DNA from: G963663315 sp963663315
GTDB lineage: Bacteria > Pseudomonadota > Gammaproteobacteria > Arenicellales > Poriferihabitantaceae
Assembly: GCA_963663315.1 (NCBI GenBank)
Contig: OY760176.1
Location: forward strand, 2,108,001-2,172,000
Direction of reading: 5' to 3'
DNA length: 64,000 bases
The notes below the pieces were generated by a model that was not told the DNA's origin, searched no databases, and saw nothing but the letters and a program-made list of their open reading frames with translations. Positions 7,995 through 17,025 of this stretch are shown here, piece after piece. Within the stretch, counting starts at the first letter, position 1. Every line of letters begins with the position of its first letter. Position numbers and translations under genes: made by a program.

Positions 7995-9827
7995 ATGTGC
8001 GGGATAGTCGGTGCAGTCGCAAAGTCTGATGTCCTTCCGATCCTGCTGGATGGACTGAAACGTCTTGAATACCGTGGATACGATTCTGCCGGTATTGCGG
8101 TGATCGGCCCGGACAGGAATATTTCACGTACCCGCACCGTCGGTAAAATCATCGAACTGGAAAAGGCGCTTTCCAGGTCCGACATCATGCATGGCACAAC
8201 CGGGATCGCCCATACTCGCTGGGCAACCCATGGCCCTCCCACGGAAATCAACGCCCACCCCCACATGAGCGGTAATCGGATTGCGCTGGTCTGCAATGGC
8301 ATTATCGAGAACCACGACAGCCTCAGACAAACGCAAATCGCAAATGGAACGGTATTTCACTCCGACACCGATACTGAAGTCATCGTCAACGAAATATATC
8401 GACATATCCAGGACGGCCTTGATCTTCTGGAATCGGTCAAGGCGGCGATAGCGGTACTGGAAGGCGCCTTTGCCATTGGCGTTATCAGCGCAGATGATCC
8501 AGACCGCCTGGTCGGAGCACGAAGAGGCTCGCCGCTGGTGGTGGGGATCGGCCAGGATGAATCATTCATTGCTTCAGATATGTCCGCGCTGATTCCGGTT
8601 ACGCAGGATTTCTTCATTCTCGAAAATGGCGATATCGTCGATATCAAAGGCGGTAATATCACGATCACCGATCAATCAGGCCAACCTCAACACAGGGATA
8701 TAAAAGTCAGTGCATTATCGACAGACGCCACCGAACTTGGAGAATATCGTCACTACATGGCGAAGGAAATTCATGAACAAGGGGTTGCGATTGCCAATAC
8801 CCTGGAAGGACGGCTCACCGGAACCCGCATCCTTGAGGCCTGTTTCGGCAACGACGCCGGCGCTGTCTTCGATCGTACCCGGTCGGTTCAGATTATTGCC
8901 TGCGGAACCAGTTACCATGCAGGCATGGTGGCCCGTCACTGGTTTGAGGAGATCGGTGTGCCCTGCCAGGTCGAGATCGCCAGTGAATTTCATTCCCGTA
9001 TTCATGCTGTGCCTGACGATTGTCTGGTGGTCGCCCTGTCTCAGTCCGGCGAGACCGCCGATACGCTTACTGCCCTCGCCCTGGCTAAAGCAGTGGGCTA
9101 TAAACATACCCTGGCTATCTGCAACGTTGCGGAAAGCAGTCTGGTCAGGGAAACCGACCTGGTCCTGATGACCCATGCCGGACCGGAAATCGGGGTCGCC
9201 TCGACCAAGGCATTCACCACTCAGTTGGCTGCACTGCGCTTGCTGACCATCGCTGTCGGCCGCAGATTCAATCTGACCGGAGAGGATGAAGCCAAACTGG
9301 TCAGGGAACTGCGGGAACTACCCGGCAAGGTAGAAAGTTCGCTGGAACTCGAACCTGAAATCCAGACCATTGCAGAACAGTTTGCAAACAAGCATCATGC
9401 CCTGTTTCTGGGGCGTGGCGCACACTACCCGATTGCTCTGGAAGGAGCGTTGAAACTGAAGGAAATTTCATACATTCATGCGGAAGCCTACCCGGCCGGA
9501 GAACTGAAGCATGGCCCGTTGGCGCTGGTGGACAAAGAAATGCCCGTCATATCGGTCGCACCCAATGATCGACTGTTGAACAAGCTCAAGGGCAACATCG
9601 AAGAAGTGCGTGCGCGAGGCGGAAAACTGATCGTTTTCGCCGACTCAAGCGCCAGAATGACCGATCAGGAAAATCTCCAGGTCACCAATGTAGCCCCTGT
9701 CGACAGTTCCATTGCACCTGTCATTTTCACTATTCCCCTCCAGCTTCTCGCCTACCACGTTGCGTTGATCAAGGGTACCGACGTGGACAAACCCAGAAAC
9801 CTGGCCAAGTCGGTTACCGTGGAATAG
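7995..9827 (+). CDS. glmS: Glutamine--fructose-6-phosphate aminotransferase (isomerising)
   Basis: Converts fructose-6-phosphate and glutamine to glucosamine-6-phosphate, the entry step of hexosamine synthesis. The start at 7995 is set by the mature N-terminus MCGIVGAV: Cys2 is the amidotransferase nucleophile after Met removal, so the longer open frame overlapping glmU is not used. A class II glutaminase domain (about 1-240) is followed by two SIS sugar-isomerase domains with LSQSGETADT and STKAFTTQ, and the protein ends DKPRNLAKSVTVE as in the family. Its 610 residues match the usual length. No riboswitch-ribozyme is seen upstream, as expected for a proteobacterium. Confidence 0.97.
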   Translation: MCGIVGAVAKSDVLPILLDGLKRLEYRGYDSAGIAVIGPDRNISRTRTVGKIIELEKALSRSDIMHGTTGIAHTRWATHGPPTEINAHPHMSGNRIALVCNGIIENHDSLRQTQIANGTVFHSDTDTEVIVNEIYRHIQDGLDLLESVKAAIAVLEGAFAIGVISADDPDRLVGARRGSPLVVGIGQDESFIASDMSALIPVTQDFFILENGDIVDIKGGNITITDQSGQPQHRDIKVSALSTDATELGEYRHYMAKEIHEQGVAIANTLEGRLTGTRILEACFGNDAGAVFDRTRSVQIIACGTSYHAGMVARHWFEEIGVPCQVEIASEFHSRIHAVPDDCLVVALSQSGETADTLTALALAKAVGYKHTLAICNVAESSLVRETDLVLMTHAGPEIGVASTKAFTTQLAALRLLTIAVGRRFNLTGEDEAKLVRELRELPGKVESSLELEPEIQTIAEQFANKHHALFLGRGAHYPIALEGALKLKEISYIHAEAYPAGELKHGPLALVDKEMPVISVAPNDRLLNKLKGNIEEVRARGGKLIVFADSSARMTDQENLQVTNVAPVDSSIAPVIFTIPLQLLAYHVALIKGTDVDKPRNLAKSVTVE

Positions 9828-9853
9828 ATTCCGTAAAATAAAAACAAAGAACA

Positions 9854-10879
9854 ATGCCTGCGTTGAATAATTTTATTTCAGGTTTGCCAAAAGCTGAACT
9901 ACACATGCACTTGGAAGGGAGTCTCGAACCTCCACAAATGTTCAAATTTGCAAAACGAAATAATGTCGATATTCCTTTTAAAACGGTGGATGAGATCCGG
10001 GCAGCCTATAATTTCAATAGCTTGCAGGATTTTCTGGATATCTACTACCAGGGAATGAACGTTCTCAGGACAGAAGAAGATTTCCATGAGTTGACTTTAG
10101 CTTATCTTCAGCGTGTACATCTTGATAATGTAAAACATGTCGAAGTATTTTTTGATCCACAAGGGCATACTGTTCGTGATATTCCTTTTTCTGTAGTTAT
10201 CGAGGGTATTCTCACTGCTTTTAAAGAGGCGAAATCAAAATTGAATATATCTTCGAAGTTAATTATGTGTTTCTTGAGGCATTTAAATGAAGATGATGCC
10301 TTTAAAACATTAGAAGGCGCCGGCCCCTATTTGGATCATATCTGTGGTGTTGGCCTGGATTCATCAGAGGTTGGCAATCCGCCATCTAAATTCGAAAGAG
10401 TATTTGATCAAGCTGGTAAACTAGGCCTTAAACGTGTCGCTCATGCCGGCGAAGAAGGCCCGCCAGATTATATTTTTCAGGCACTTGATATTTTAAAAAT
10501 TGATCGTATTGATCACGGTAATCGTGCAATGGAAGATCCGATTTTAATAAAGAGGCTTGGAGAAGAAAAAATTACATTAACCGTTTGCCCTCTATCCAAT
10601 AAAAAGCTGTGTGTTGTACAGGACATGAAACAACACCCGATTGGAAAAATGTTGCAAGCTAATATTCGCGCTACAATCAATTCTGATGACCCTGCTTATT
10701 TCGGAGGTTACATTAATGATAATTATCTCGCCGTTTCTGATGCGCTTGGACTTGACTTGGTTAGTTTGGAAATACTGGCGAAAAATAGTTTCATTGGTTC
10801 CTTTCTAAAGGACAAAGAGAAACAATCCCACATTGATTCGATTAACCAATACATTAGAGGCTTTGCTACAACCAGCTAG
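9854..10879 (+). CDS. Adenine/adenosine deaminase (adenine deaminase type 2-like)
   Basis: Zinc hydrolase of the adenosine/AMP deaminase superfamily, acting in purine salvage. The metal ligands are visible: HMHLEG near residue 17-22, a His in VAHAGEEGPP (about 198), and the DDPAYFGG segment (about 277) with the catalytic and zinc-binding Asp; IDHGNR supplies another active-site His. The EVFFDPQGHT and CPLSNKKLCV blocks resemble the adenine deaminase type 2 subgroup, whose members act on the free base and give hypoxanthine, but specificity is inferred. Base composition is clearly AT-richer than the neighbours (the line at 10141-10200 is 35% G+C), which suggests recent acquisition. It sits 26 bases after glmS. 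Confidence 0.88.
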   Translation: MPALNNFISGLPKAELHMHLEGSLEPPQMFKFAKRNNVDIPFKTVDEIRAAYNFNSLQDFLDIYYQGMNVLRTEEDFHELTLAYLQRVHLDNVKHVEVFFDPQGHTVRDIPFSVVIEGILTAFKEAKSKLNISSKLIMCFLRHLNEDDAFKTLEGAGPYLDHICGVGLDSSEVGNPPSKFERVFDQAGKLGLKRVAHAGEEGPPDYIFQALDILKIDRIDHGNRAMEDPILIKRLGEEKITLTVCPLSNKKLCVVQDMKQHPIGKMLQANIRATINSDDPAYFGGYINDNYLAVSDALGLDLVSLEILAKNSFIGSFLKDKEKQSHIDSINQYIRGFATTS

Positions 10880-11012
10880 ATAACACTTTATTATTGCTCA
10901 TCATGAGACTCCTGCAGGTTCGCATACGTCAGAGGTATTCGTGGGTTGTTCCCGCATCGTTTGAAACCCACGGTTCACCGCAGGGTCCGCTCATGGCAAT
11001 GTGCCAGGGGAT

Positions 11013-12383
11013 TCAGGCTGTCACTCCGGCATAGAGATCGGCAAAGCTGGCGTCGATGGCCTGCTCGAAAAAGACCACGTCCTCCATCTGGATGCAAAGT
11101 GGCGGGCAGATTCGCAGCACGTTCCTGTAGGCGCCGGACTTGGATGCCACCAGTCCGTGCTTGCGGGTAAGCTGGAAGAGTTGGTCCATCTCCCCAGTGG
11201 CCGGTTCCTTCGTTGCGCGGTCCTTCACCAGTTCCGCTGCCATCATGAGGCCCCGGCCCCGGACATTGCCTATGAGGTCGTACTTCTGTTCCATGTCCTT
11301 TAGCACCTTCAGCATGGCCGCGCCCACTACCCTGGCATTGTCGATAAGTCCGCATTCGTCGATTACGTGCAGCACCGCCCGCCCTGCCGAGCAGGATACC
11401 GGGTTGGCGCCGTAGGTGTTGAAGTAGAACTTGCCCGCCATGGCCTCGGCGATGTCGCGCTTTGCCACCACTGCACCCAGCGGGAATCCATTGCCGATGC
11501 CCTTGGCCAGGACCACGATATCGGGAACGACGCCGTCATGCTCGAATGCCCAGTATCCCTCCCCGGTGCGACCGAAGCCCGATTGGACCTCGTCCACGAT
11601 GCAAAGGCCTCCGGCGGCGCGTACCCGCTCGAAGGCGCCCTGGAGATATCCGTCAGGCGCGGGAACGATACCGCCGTAACCCTGAATCGGTTCGAAAAAC
11701 ATGCCGGCAATACAGCCGCTGGTGCCATAGTGAACGGCCTGGTCGATGGCGTCGAGATAGGGCTCGACACCTTCTCCATGAATACCCCGGTACTGGTCTG
11801 GGTTGGGGACGAACTGGATGCCTCCCAGCAGCGAGACCGGGTGGCGGAAATTGCTGATCCCGGTTACTGACTGGGCGCCCAAGGTGGGGCCGTGATAGGC
11901 GTTGGTCAGCGAAAGGACATCGTTTGTCCGTGTGTGGGAGCGGGCAAGCAGGAGCGCAAAATCGATTGACTCGGCGCCGGAGTTGGTGAAATGAACCACC
12001 CATTCCTCCCCCTCCGGGAACTTGGCGGCCAGTTCCTCGGCGAGATGGGCGGGTACCGGGTGAAAGAACATGGTGGTGCAGTGCTGGATCTGAGCCGCCT
12101 GCGCCTGCACGGCCCGGGTCACGGCCGGGTTGTTGTAGCCGATACTGACGCAGAGGTTCTGGCTGAGGCAGTCGAGATACTGGTTGCCCTGTTCATCCCA
12201 GAGATACTGGTCCTGCCCGCGCTGGAAAATGAGCGGGGTCTTGTAAGGGACGAAGGCACGCTGTGAGGCGGCGTAATACCGTTCACGGCGCCCGACAATG
12301 GCGTCGGTGTTCCAGTCCACGGGCAGGGTGAAATGATCCGGATCACCGTTGATCCGGTCGGAGATTCGCGTAGTGGTCTTCAT
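11013..12383 (-). CDS. Class III pyridoxal-phosphate aminotransferase
   Basis: Fold-type I PLP enzyme of the omega-aminotransferase group (relatives include alanine-glyoxylate aminotransferase 2 and GABA or taurine transaminases). Seen in order: NSGAESIDFALLLAR cofactor-phosphate region, NAYHGPTLGAQSVTG, the IVDEVQSGFGRTG motif with the PLP-binding Asp, and VLAKGIGNGFPLGAV carrying the Schiff-base Lys. The start at 12383 (MKTTTRISDR) leaves a normal 456-residue protein; the open frame extends further upstream without family-like sequence. It is transcribed divergently from the MttB-family gene and shares its GC-rich composition, so it probably works in the same amine catabolic route. The substrate is unknown. 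Confidence 0.9.
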   Translation of the reverse strand: MKTTTRISDRINGDPDHFTLPVDWNTDAIVGRRERYYAASQRAFVPYKTPLIFQRGQDQYLWDEQGNQYLDCLSQNLCVSIGYNNPAVTRAVQAQAAQIQHCTTMFFHPVPAHLAEELAAKFPEGEEWVVHFTNSGAESIDFALLLARSHTRTNDVLSLTNAYHGPTLGAQSVTGISNFRHPVSLLGGIQFVPNPDQYRGIHGEGVEPYLDAIDQAVHYGTSGCIAGMFFEPIQGYGGIVPAPDGYLQGAFERVRAAGGLCIVDEVQSGFGRTGEGYWAFEHDGVVPDIVVLAKGIGNGFPLGAVVAKRDIAEAMAGKFYFNTYGANPVSCSAGRAVLHVIDECGLIDNARVVGAAMLKVLKDMEQKYDLIGNVRGRGLMMAAELVKDRATKEPATGEMDQLFQLTRKHGLVASKSGAYRNVLRICPPLCIQMEDVVFFEQAIDASFADLYAGVTA

Positions 12384-12632
12384 GGTCGGGTCGGGTCCAG
12401 GGTTTGATGGCCCAGGCAACCGTCGGTGTACCGATCGCACATCGCCTGGGCGGATTTTTGGGTCAGTCGGTCCTTGCCGGTCGCACGGTTCGGATGGCGG
12501 CATCCAGCAGGCTGCGCCGGCGGTACACGCGGTTTTCCGCCTGGGTTCGGCGTCCCGGTCCACTGGTGGGTCTACGAGGATTCGGATTCATCGGCAACGG
12601 GATTCGCACGGTAGATCCGGTTGCAAAATATA

Positions 12633-12662
12633 TTGGACGGTCATCATAATTATGGCTATTAT
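12633..12662 (+). promoter_or_regulatory. Possible sigma-70 promoter in the 313-base divergent intergenic region
   Basis: The stretch 12384-12696 separates two divergent catabolic genes and has no gene. Its left three quarters are GC-rich and featureless by eye. The last 80 bases are AT-rich and contain TTGGAC (12633-12638), an 18-base spacer and TATTAT (12657-12662), placed well for the gene at 12697. No convincing operator palindrome was found and no regulator gene lies nearby. Confidence 0.4.
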
Positions 12663-12696
12663 TCAATAAAACACTGTCCACCACAATCCTGTTTTC

Positions 12697-14295
12697 ATGG
12701 TGCCCGATTCCGCGAAGCCAACCCGTACGACTTCAGAGGGTTCAACCCCGCCTGCAGGAGATGCTGCCAGCCCGGGTCGCAGGGCAGGACGCCAGCAGCG
12801 GTTGGCGGCACGCAGGGACGCCCGCCCGCAACGGGCCCCCTATATCCAACGCCGGATCGCGACCTACGATGTCCTCTCCGAGGAGGGCCTAAGCCTCATT
12901 GAGCAAAACGCCGACGCCATCCTGCGCGATGTCGGCATGGAGGTGCGAAACGACCCGGAGGCGCTTCGTTATTACCGCGAGGCGGGGGCGGATGTACGGG
13001 GCAGCCGGGTTCGTTTCGAGCCCGGTTTCTGCCGTCAGATCATCACGAATTCGGCGCCACGTGAATTCATCCAGCATGCACGCAACCCGGACAACAACGT
13101 GGTCATCGGGGGGGACAACACCGTGCTGGCGCCGTCATGGGGGCCCCCGTTCGTGCATGACCTCGACCGCGGCCGACGCTATGCCAAGCTCGACGATTTT
13201 CACGAACTGGTGAAGATCCACCAGACCATTCCCTGGCTGCATCATTCAGGCGGTATCGTCTGCGAGCCGGTCGATATTCCCACCAACAAGCGTCATCTCG
13301 ACATGCTGTTCGGGCATTTCCGGTACTCGGACCGGGCCTGTTTCGGCGCGCTGATCGGCGAGGAGCGGGCGGGGGACTCGGTGGCCATGGCGAAGTTGGT
13401 GTTTGGAGAAGAATTCGTCGAGCAGCATTGCGTGCTCTATTCCGTGGCCAATACCAATGCACCGCTGGTTCTGGATTCGGCCATGTCCGGCGCCCTTCGG
13501 ACCTATGCCGCCCACAACCAGGCGGTGGCCTGCACCCCCTGGACCCTGGCCGGGGCCATGAGTCCCTGCACCGTGGCGGGCACCCTGGCCCAGATCCTGG
13601 CGGAGGCTCTGGCGGTCTGTGCGCTGACCCAGCTCGTGCGGCCCGGTGCGCCCTGTCTCATGGGCAGTTTCGCCACTGCCATCTCCATGCAGTCCGGTGC
13701 ACCCACCTTCGGTACCCCGGAAGCCGCCAAGCTGGTGCTGGCGTCGGGGCAACTCGCCCGCCGACTGGGCCTGCCCCTGCATACTGTGGGAGCGCTGTCG
13801 GCCTCCAAGCTGCCCGATGCCCAGGCGGAGCAGGAGGCGGTGATGGGCCTCACCATGGCAGTGCTTGCCGGGGCGAACTTCATCAACCACGCCACCGGCT
13901 GGCTGGAGGGTGGACTGGTGACCGGATACGAGAAAACCATGATCGATGCCGACCTCTGCGGCAAGCTCATCAATTTTTGCAAGGGAGTCGATCTCTCCGA
14001 CGAGGCCCAGGCTCTGGAGGCGATCTATGACACCGGGCCCGGGTCCCATTTCCTCTCGAGTCCCCATACCCTCCGCAACTTCGACAGCGCTTTCTACCGT
14101 TCCAGCGTGGCGGACAACAATTCTTTTGAGCAGTGGCAGGCGGATGGCGCCCTGGACGCGGCAGCCCGTGCCAACCAGCTCTGGAAGCAGGCCCTCGAGG
14201 ATTACCGTGAGCCCACCCTGGATCCTGCCATCCTGGATGGCCTGGAAGATTACGTGGCCCGGCGCAAGGCCGGAATGCCGGATCAGTGGTATTGA
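12697..14295 (+). CDS. MttB-family (non-pyrrolysine) trimethylamine methyltransferase-like protein
   Basis: Member of the MttB superfamily of TIM-barrel methyltransferases that move a methyl group from trimethylamine or other quaternary amines to a corrinoid protein. The family is recognised from GLSLIEQNADAILRDVG, PSWGPPFVHDLDRGRR, HSGGIVCEP, GTLAQILAEAL and GANFINHATGWLEGG. True trimethylamine enzymes carry pyrrolysine encoded by an in-frame UAG; this 532-residue frame has no internal UAG, placing it with the glycine betaine-type (MtgB-like) members or others of unknown substrate. A long Arg/Pro-rich N-terminal stretch (about residues 1-45) is not typical, so the true start may be internal. 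The gene lies upstream of a dimethylglycine-dehydrogenase-like gene, pointing to methylated-amine breakdown. Confidence 0.85.
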   Translation: MVPDSAKPTRTTSEGSTPPAGDAASPGRRAGRQQRLAARRDARPQRAPYIQRRIATYDVLSEEGLSLIEQNADAILRDVGMEVRNDPEALRYYREAGADVRGSRVRFEPGFCRQIITNSAPREFIQHARNPDNNVVIGGDNTVLAPSWGPPFVHDLDRGRRYAKLDDFHELVKIHQTIPWLHHSGGIVCEPVDIPTNKRHLDMLFGHFRYSDRACFGALIGEERAGDSVAMAKLVFGEEFVEQHCVLYSVANTNAPLVLDSAMSGALRTYAAHNQAVACTPWTLAGAMSPCTVAGTLAQILAEALAVCALTQLVRPGAPCLMGSFATAISMQSGAPTFGTPEAAKLVLASGQLARRLGLPLHTVGALSASKLPDAQAEQEAVMGLTMAVLAGANFINHATGWLEGGLVTGYEKTMIDADLCGKLINFCKGVDLSDEAQALEAIYDTGPGSHFLSSPHTLRNFDSAFYRSSVADNNSFEQWQADGALDAAARANQLWKQALEDYREPTLDPAILDGLEDYVARRKAGMPDQWY

Positions 14296-14405
14296 ACCGA
14301 TGATGATTGGCAGCCCGCGTCCATGTCCGGGGACCAGCCCGTCGTCGTGGTCGCCGGGTTCCTTGGAATCGAGGCCGGATGGCTGACGGTCGGATCAATG
14401 AGAAC

Positions 14406-16823
14406 ATGACGAGTCATACCCGGGTCGCCATTGTCGGCGGCGGCATCTACGGCTGCGGCCTGCTCCTGCAACTGGTGGAAAAGGGCTGGCGCGACGTGAC
14501 CCTGATCGAGAAGTCCGAGCTGACCGCTGGCTCCACCTGGCACGCGGCGGGCTTCTGCACCCACTACAGCTTCAGCCCGACGCATCTTTTCATGCGTCAG
14601 TTCAGCACCGAGCTCTATCGTCGGCTGGAGGAGGAGGGAATCGAGCCCACGGGCTACCATCGCTGCGCGGGCCTGCGCTTGACCCACGATCCGGATCGCA
14701 TGGATGAATTCCGTCACGGGATTTCCGTGGGCCGGCAGATGGGCATCGACTTCGAACTGATCGGCCCGTCCGAGGTCGCCGGGATCTTCCCGCTCATGGG
14801 AGTCAAGGGATTGCTCGGCGCACTGTTCGAGCCCACCGACGGTTACGTCGACCCGGCCCAGACTACCCAGGCCATGGCCCGTCTGGCGCGGGCGGGCGGT
14901 GCGCGCATTCTCCGGCAGAACCCGGTGAACGCCATCGACCGGACACCCACCGGGGAATGGCGCCTGCAGACACCGAAACACGAGGTGATCGCCGAGCACG
15001 TGGTGATCGCCGCCGGATTCTGGGCCAACGAGGTGGGCAGGCTGCTCGGCCTTGATTTGCCGGTCACCCCCATGCTGCACCAGTATATCGTCACCGAAGA
15101 CCATCCTGATATCGCGGCCTGCCCACCGGACAGTATTCCCCTGGTACGTCACCATGACTACCAGTGGTACACCCGCCGCGAGCGCGATGGCCTGATACTC
15201 GGGGCCTACGAGGGGACGCCCCAGACCTGGTCGGTTGACGGGGTGCCGAAGGATTTCGGCATGGAACTACTCGACCCCGAACTAGAGCGGGTGGCTAACC
15301 TGATGGCAGATGCCATGGAACGGATTCCGGTGCTGAACGAGGCGGGGATCCGGACCACGGTGCACGGCCCTGTGAGCTATTGCGCCGATGGCCAGCCGCT
15401 GATCGGCCCTGCACCGGGGCTGCGAAATGCCTGGCTTGCCTGTGGCAGCGGCTTCGGTATCGGTGAAGGCGCGGGTGCGGGCAGGTTGCTCGCGGAATGG
15501 ATGGTCGAGGGGCAACCGCCCATGCACATGGGCCTCTTCGACCCGCGGCGCTTCGGTGACTACGCCGATCGCGACTATCGTGCTGAGAAGGCGGTGGAGG
15601 TATTCGCTCTGCAGTTCGCCACCCATTACCCACTGGAGGAACGGCCTGCCGGCCGCCCGAGGAAGACCACACCGATCTATGACCGCCTGAAACAGGCGGG
15701 TGCCCAATTTGGCTGTATTTACGGCTGGGAGCGGGCGAACTGGTTTGCTGCTGGCGATGAGCAGTTTACCCTCAGCTTCCATCGCACCGAATGGTTCGAC
15801 GCCGTGGCGCGGGAAGTGAAGGCGGTATCAGAACATGCCGGCGTGATCGATGCTTCCGGTTTCAGCAAGCTGCTGATGAGCGGCGCGGATGCCGTCTCGT
15901 TTCTTGATCGTCTGTCCGCCAACCGGTTGCCGGGCAGGACAGGCGAAATCCGCCTTTGCCATTGCCTCAATTCGAAGGGCACGGTGGAGTGCGAGTTCAC
16001 CATCACGCGGTTGGAAGACGGTGCGTATTACCTGGTCTACGCGGCTGCCGCGGAGAAGCATCACCTGGACTGGCTCCAGGGGCTTTTGCCCGATGATGCC
16101 GACGTCGAGATCGGGAACATCACTCGGGCCCGGGGCGTTCTCGGGCTCGCAGGCCCCGCCTCACGGGATCTCCTGTCGAGGTTGACCGACACCGACCTCG
16201 GTAACGAGGCTTTTCCATGGCTGACTGCTAAAACCATCAGGGTGGCCGGAAAAGACGTGATGGCCATGCGCGTCAGCTATACCGGCGAGCTCGGCTGGGA
16301 ATTGCATCACGATATCGACGACCAAGTCGCACTGTACGAAGCCCTGAAAGGGGTGGCTGGCATCGCGCCGCCCACGGACTTCGGTTATTACGCCATGAAC
16401 AGTATGCGCATGGAAAAGGCCTACAAGGCCTGGGGCAGCGAACTCACGGTGGAGAACACCGCCTGGGAATTGGGCCTGGATCGTTTTGTGGTTCTCGAGA
16501 ACCGTGGTTTCATCGGCCGCAATGCATTGGTAAAACAGCGAAGAGACGGTATCGGGCGCCAACTATTTTACGCGGAAGTGGACACCATCGACGCCGACCC
16601 CATCGGCGGCGAAGCCGTGTTCCGGGAAGGCGAACAAGTCGGTGTGATAGTGTCCGGTTCCTACGGGCACCGGGTCGGCAGGAGTCTTTCATTCCTGCTG
16701 CTCCCGGCCGATACGGCGAAACGGGGAGGCCCCCTTGTGGTCGAGGTGCTGGGCCGGATGTGTACTGCGCTTCTGGTGAATGAACCCGCTTACGACCCTG
16801 AAAACAGACTCCCCCGGGGGTGA
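14406..16823 (+). CDS. Dimethylglycine/sarcosine dehydrogenase-like FAD-GcvT protein
   Basis: FAD-dependent N-demethylase of the dimethylglycine/sarcosine dehydrogenase family, which oxidises an N-methyl group and passes the one-carbon unit to tetrahydrofolate in a C-terminal GcvT-like domain. Residues 6-20 hold the dinucleotide motif (IVGGGIYGCG), followed by GSTWHAAG, whose His is the covalent flavin attachment site in mitochondrial dimethylglycine dehydrogenase. The DAO domain spans about 1-370, and the aminomethyltransferase domain runs from about 430 to the end with YTGELGWELH and MEKAYKAWG motifs. The start at 14406 puts MTSHTRV directly before the FAD motif; upstream in-frame codons lack family features. 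The gap to the MttB-like gene is about 110 bases. Its exact substrate is not readable. Confidence 0.88.
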   Translation: MTSHTRVAIVGGGIYGCGLLLQLVEKGWRDVTLIEKSELTAGSTWHAAGFCTHYSFSPTHLFMRQFSTELYRRLEEEGIEPTGYHRCAGLRLTHDPDRMDEFRHGISVGRQMGIDFELIGPSEVAGIFPLMGVKGLLGALFEPTDGYVDPAQTTQAMARLARAGGARILRQNPVNAIDRTPTGEWRLQTPKHEVIAEHVVIAAGFWANEVGRLLGLDLPVTPMLHQYIVTEDHPDIAACPPDSIPLVRHHDYQWYTRRERDGLILGAYEGTPQTWSVDGVPKDFGMELLDPELERVANLMADAMERIPVLNEAGIRTTVHGPVSYCADGQPLIGPAPGLRNAWLACGSGFGIGEGAGAGRLLAEWMVEGQPPMHMGLFDPRRFGDYADRDYRAEKAVEVFALQFATHYPLEERPAGRPRKTTPIYDRLKQAGAQFGCIYGWERANWFAAGDEQFTLSFHRTEWFDAVAREVKAVSEHAGVIDASGFSKLLMSGADAVSFLDRLSANRLPGRTGEIRLCHCLNSKGTVECEFTITRLEDGAYYLVYAAAAEKHHLDWLQGLLPDDADVEIGNITRARGVLGLAGPASRDLLSRLTDTDLGNEAFPWLTAKTIRVAGKDVMAMRVSYTGELGWELHHDIDDQVALYEALKGVAGIAPPTDFGYYAMNSMRMEKAYKAWGSELTVENTAWELGLDRFVVLENRGFIGRNALVKQRRDGIGRQLFYAEVDTIDADPIGGEAVFREGEQVGVIVSGSYGHRVGRSLSFLLLPADTAKRGGPLVVEVLGRMCTALLVNEPAYDPENRLPRG

Positions 16824-16830
16824 TGCTTAA

Positions 16831-17025
16831 GATGACGATGCCGGGCTGGTTTTCGAGCGTGCTATAATCAAAAGCCATGGCATCCGATTTTTCCAGACCG
16901 TCATTTTGTTCAGCCATGTCCTGGTCCTGGTTGCCGAGTTGTTGAATACCGCTGTTGATGCGAAAAAAGCCAAGGATACGGGGAGCGCTGCAGTACTGAT
17001 GTCATTGACTCTGAAAGCAAGTTGA
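16831..17025 (+). pseudogene. dgkA: Remnant of diacylglycerol kinase (dgkA)
   Basis: A frame open from 16831 to the TGA at 17023-17025 contains LVLVAELLNTAVDA and, directly after it, KKAKDTGSAAVLMSL. In DgkA these correspond to the VEILNSAIEAVVDR helix and the RAKDMGSAAV helix, normally separated by about 12 residues that are missing here. There is no ATG, GTG or TTG before the conserved part, the first transmembrane region is absent, and the last helix is shortened. The remnant begins just after the GC-rich catabolic cassette ends, so the cassette junction probably removed the front of dgkA. The stop overlaps the TTG start of the next gene as TTGA, a coupling typical of an old operon. Confidence 0.7.
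16860..16868 (+). promoter_or_regulatory. Extended -10 promoter element
   Basis: TGCTATAAT is a perfect extended -10 sequence. No good -35 box stands 17 bases upstream, which extended -10 promoters tolerate. It would drive transcription through the dgkA remnant into the phosphoethanolamine transferase gene at 17022. Confidence 0.5.

Noticed and set aside
13246..14067. Long open frame on the minus strand inside the MttB-like gene
   Set aside because: Low-complexity Gly/Arg/His-rich translation, antisense to a clear gene in very GC-rich DNA; a shadow.
12697..14295. Possible pyrrolysine-containing MttB
   Set aside because: No in-frame UAG occurs inside the gene, so it is a non-pyrrolysine member.
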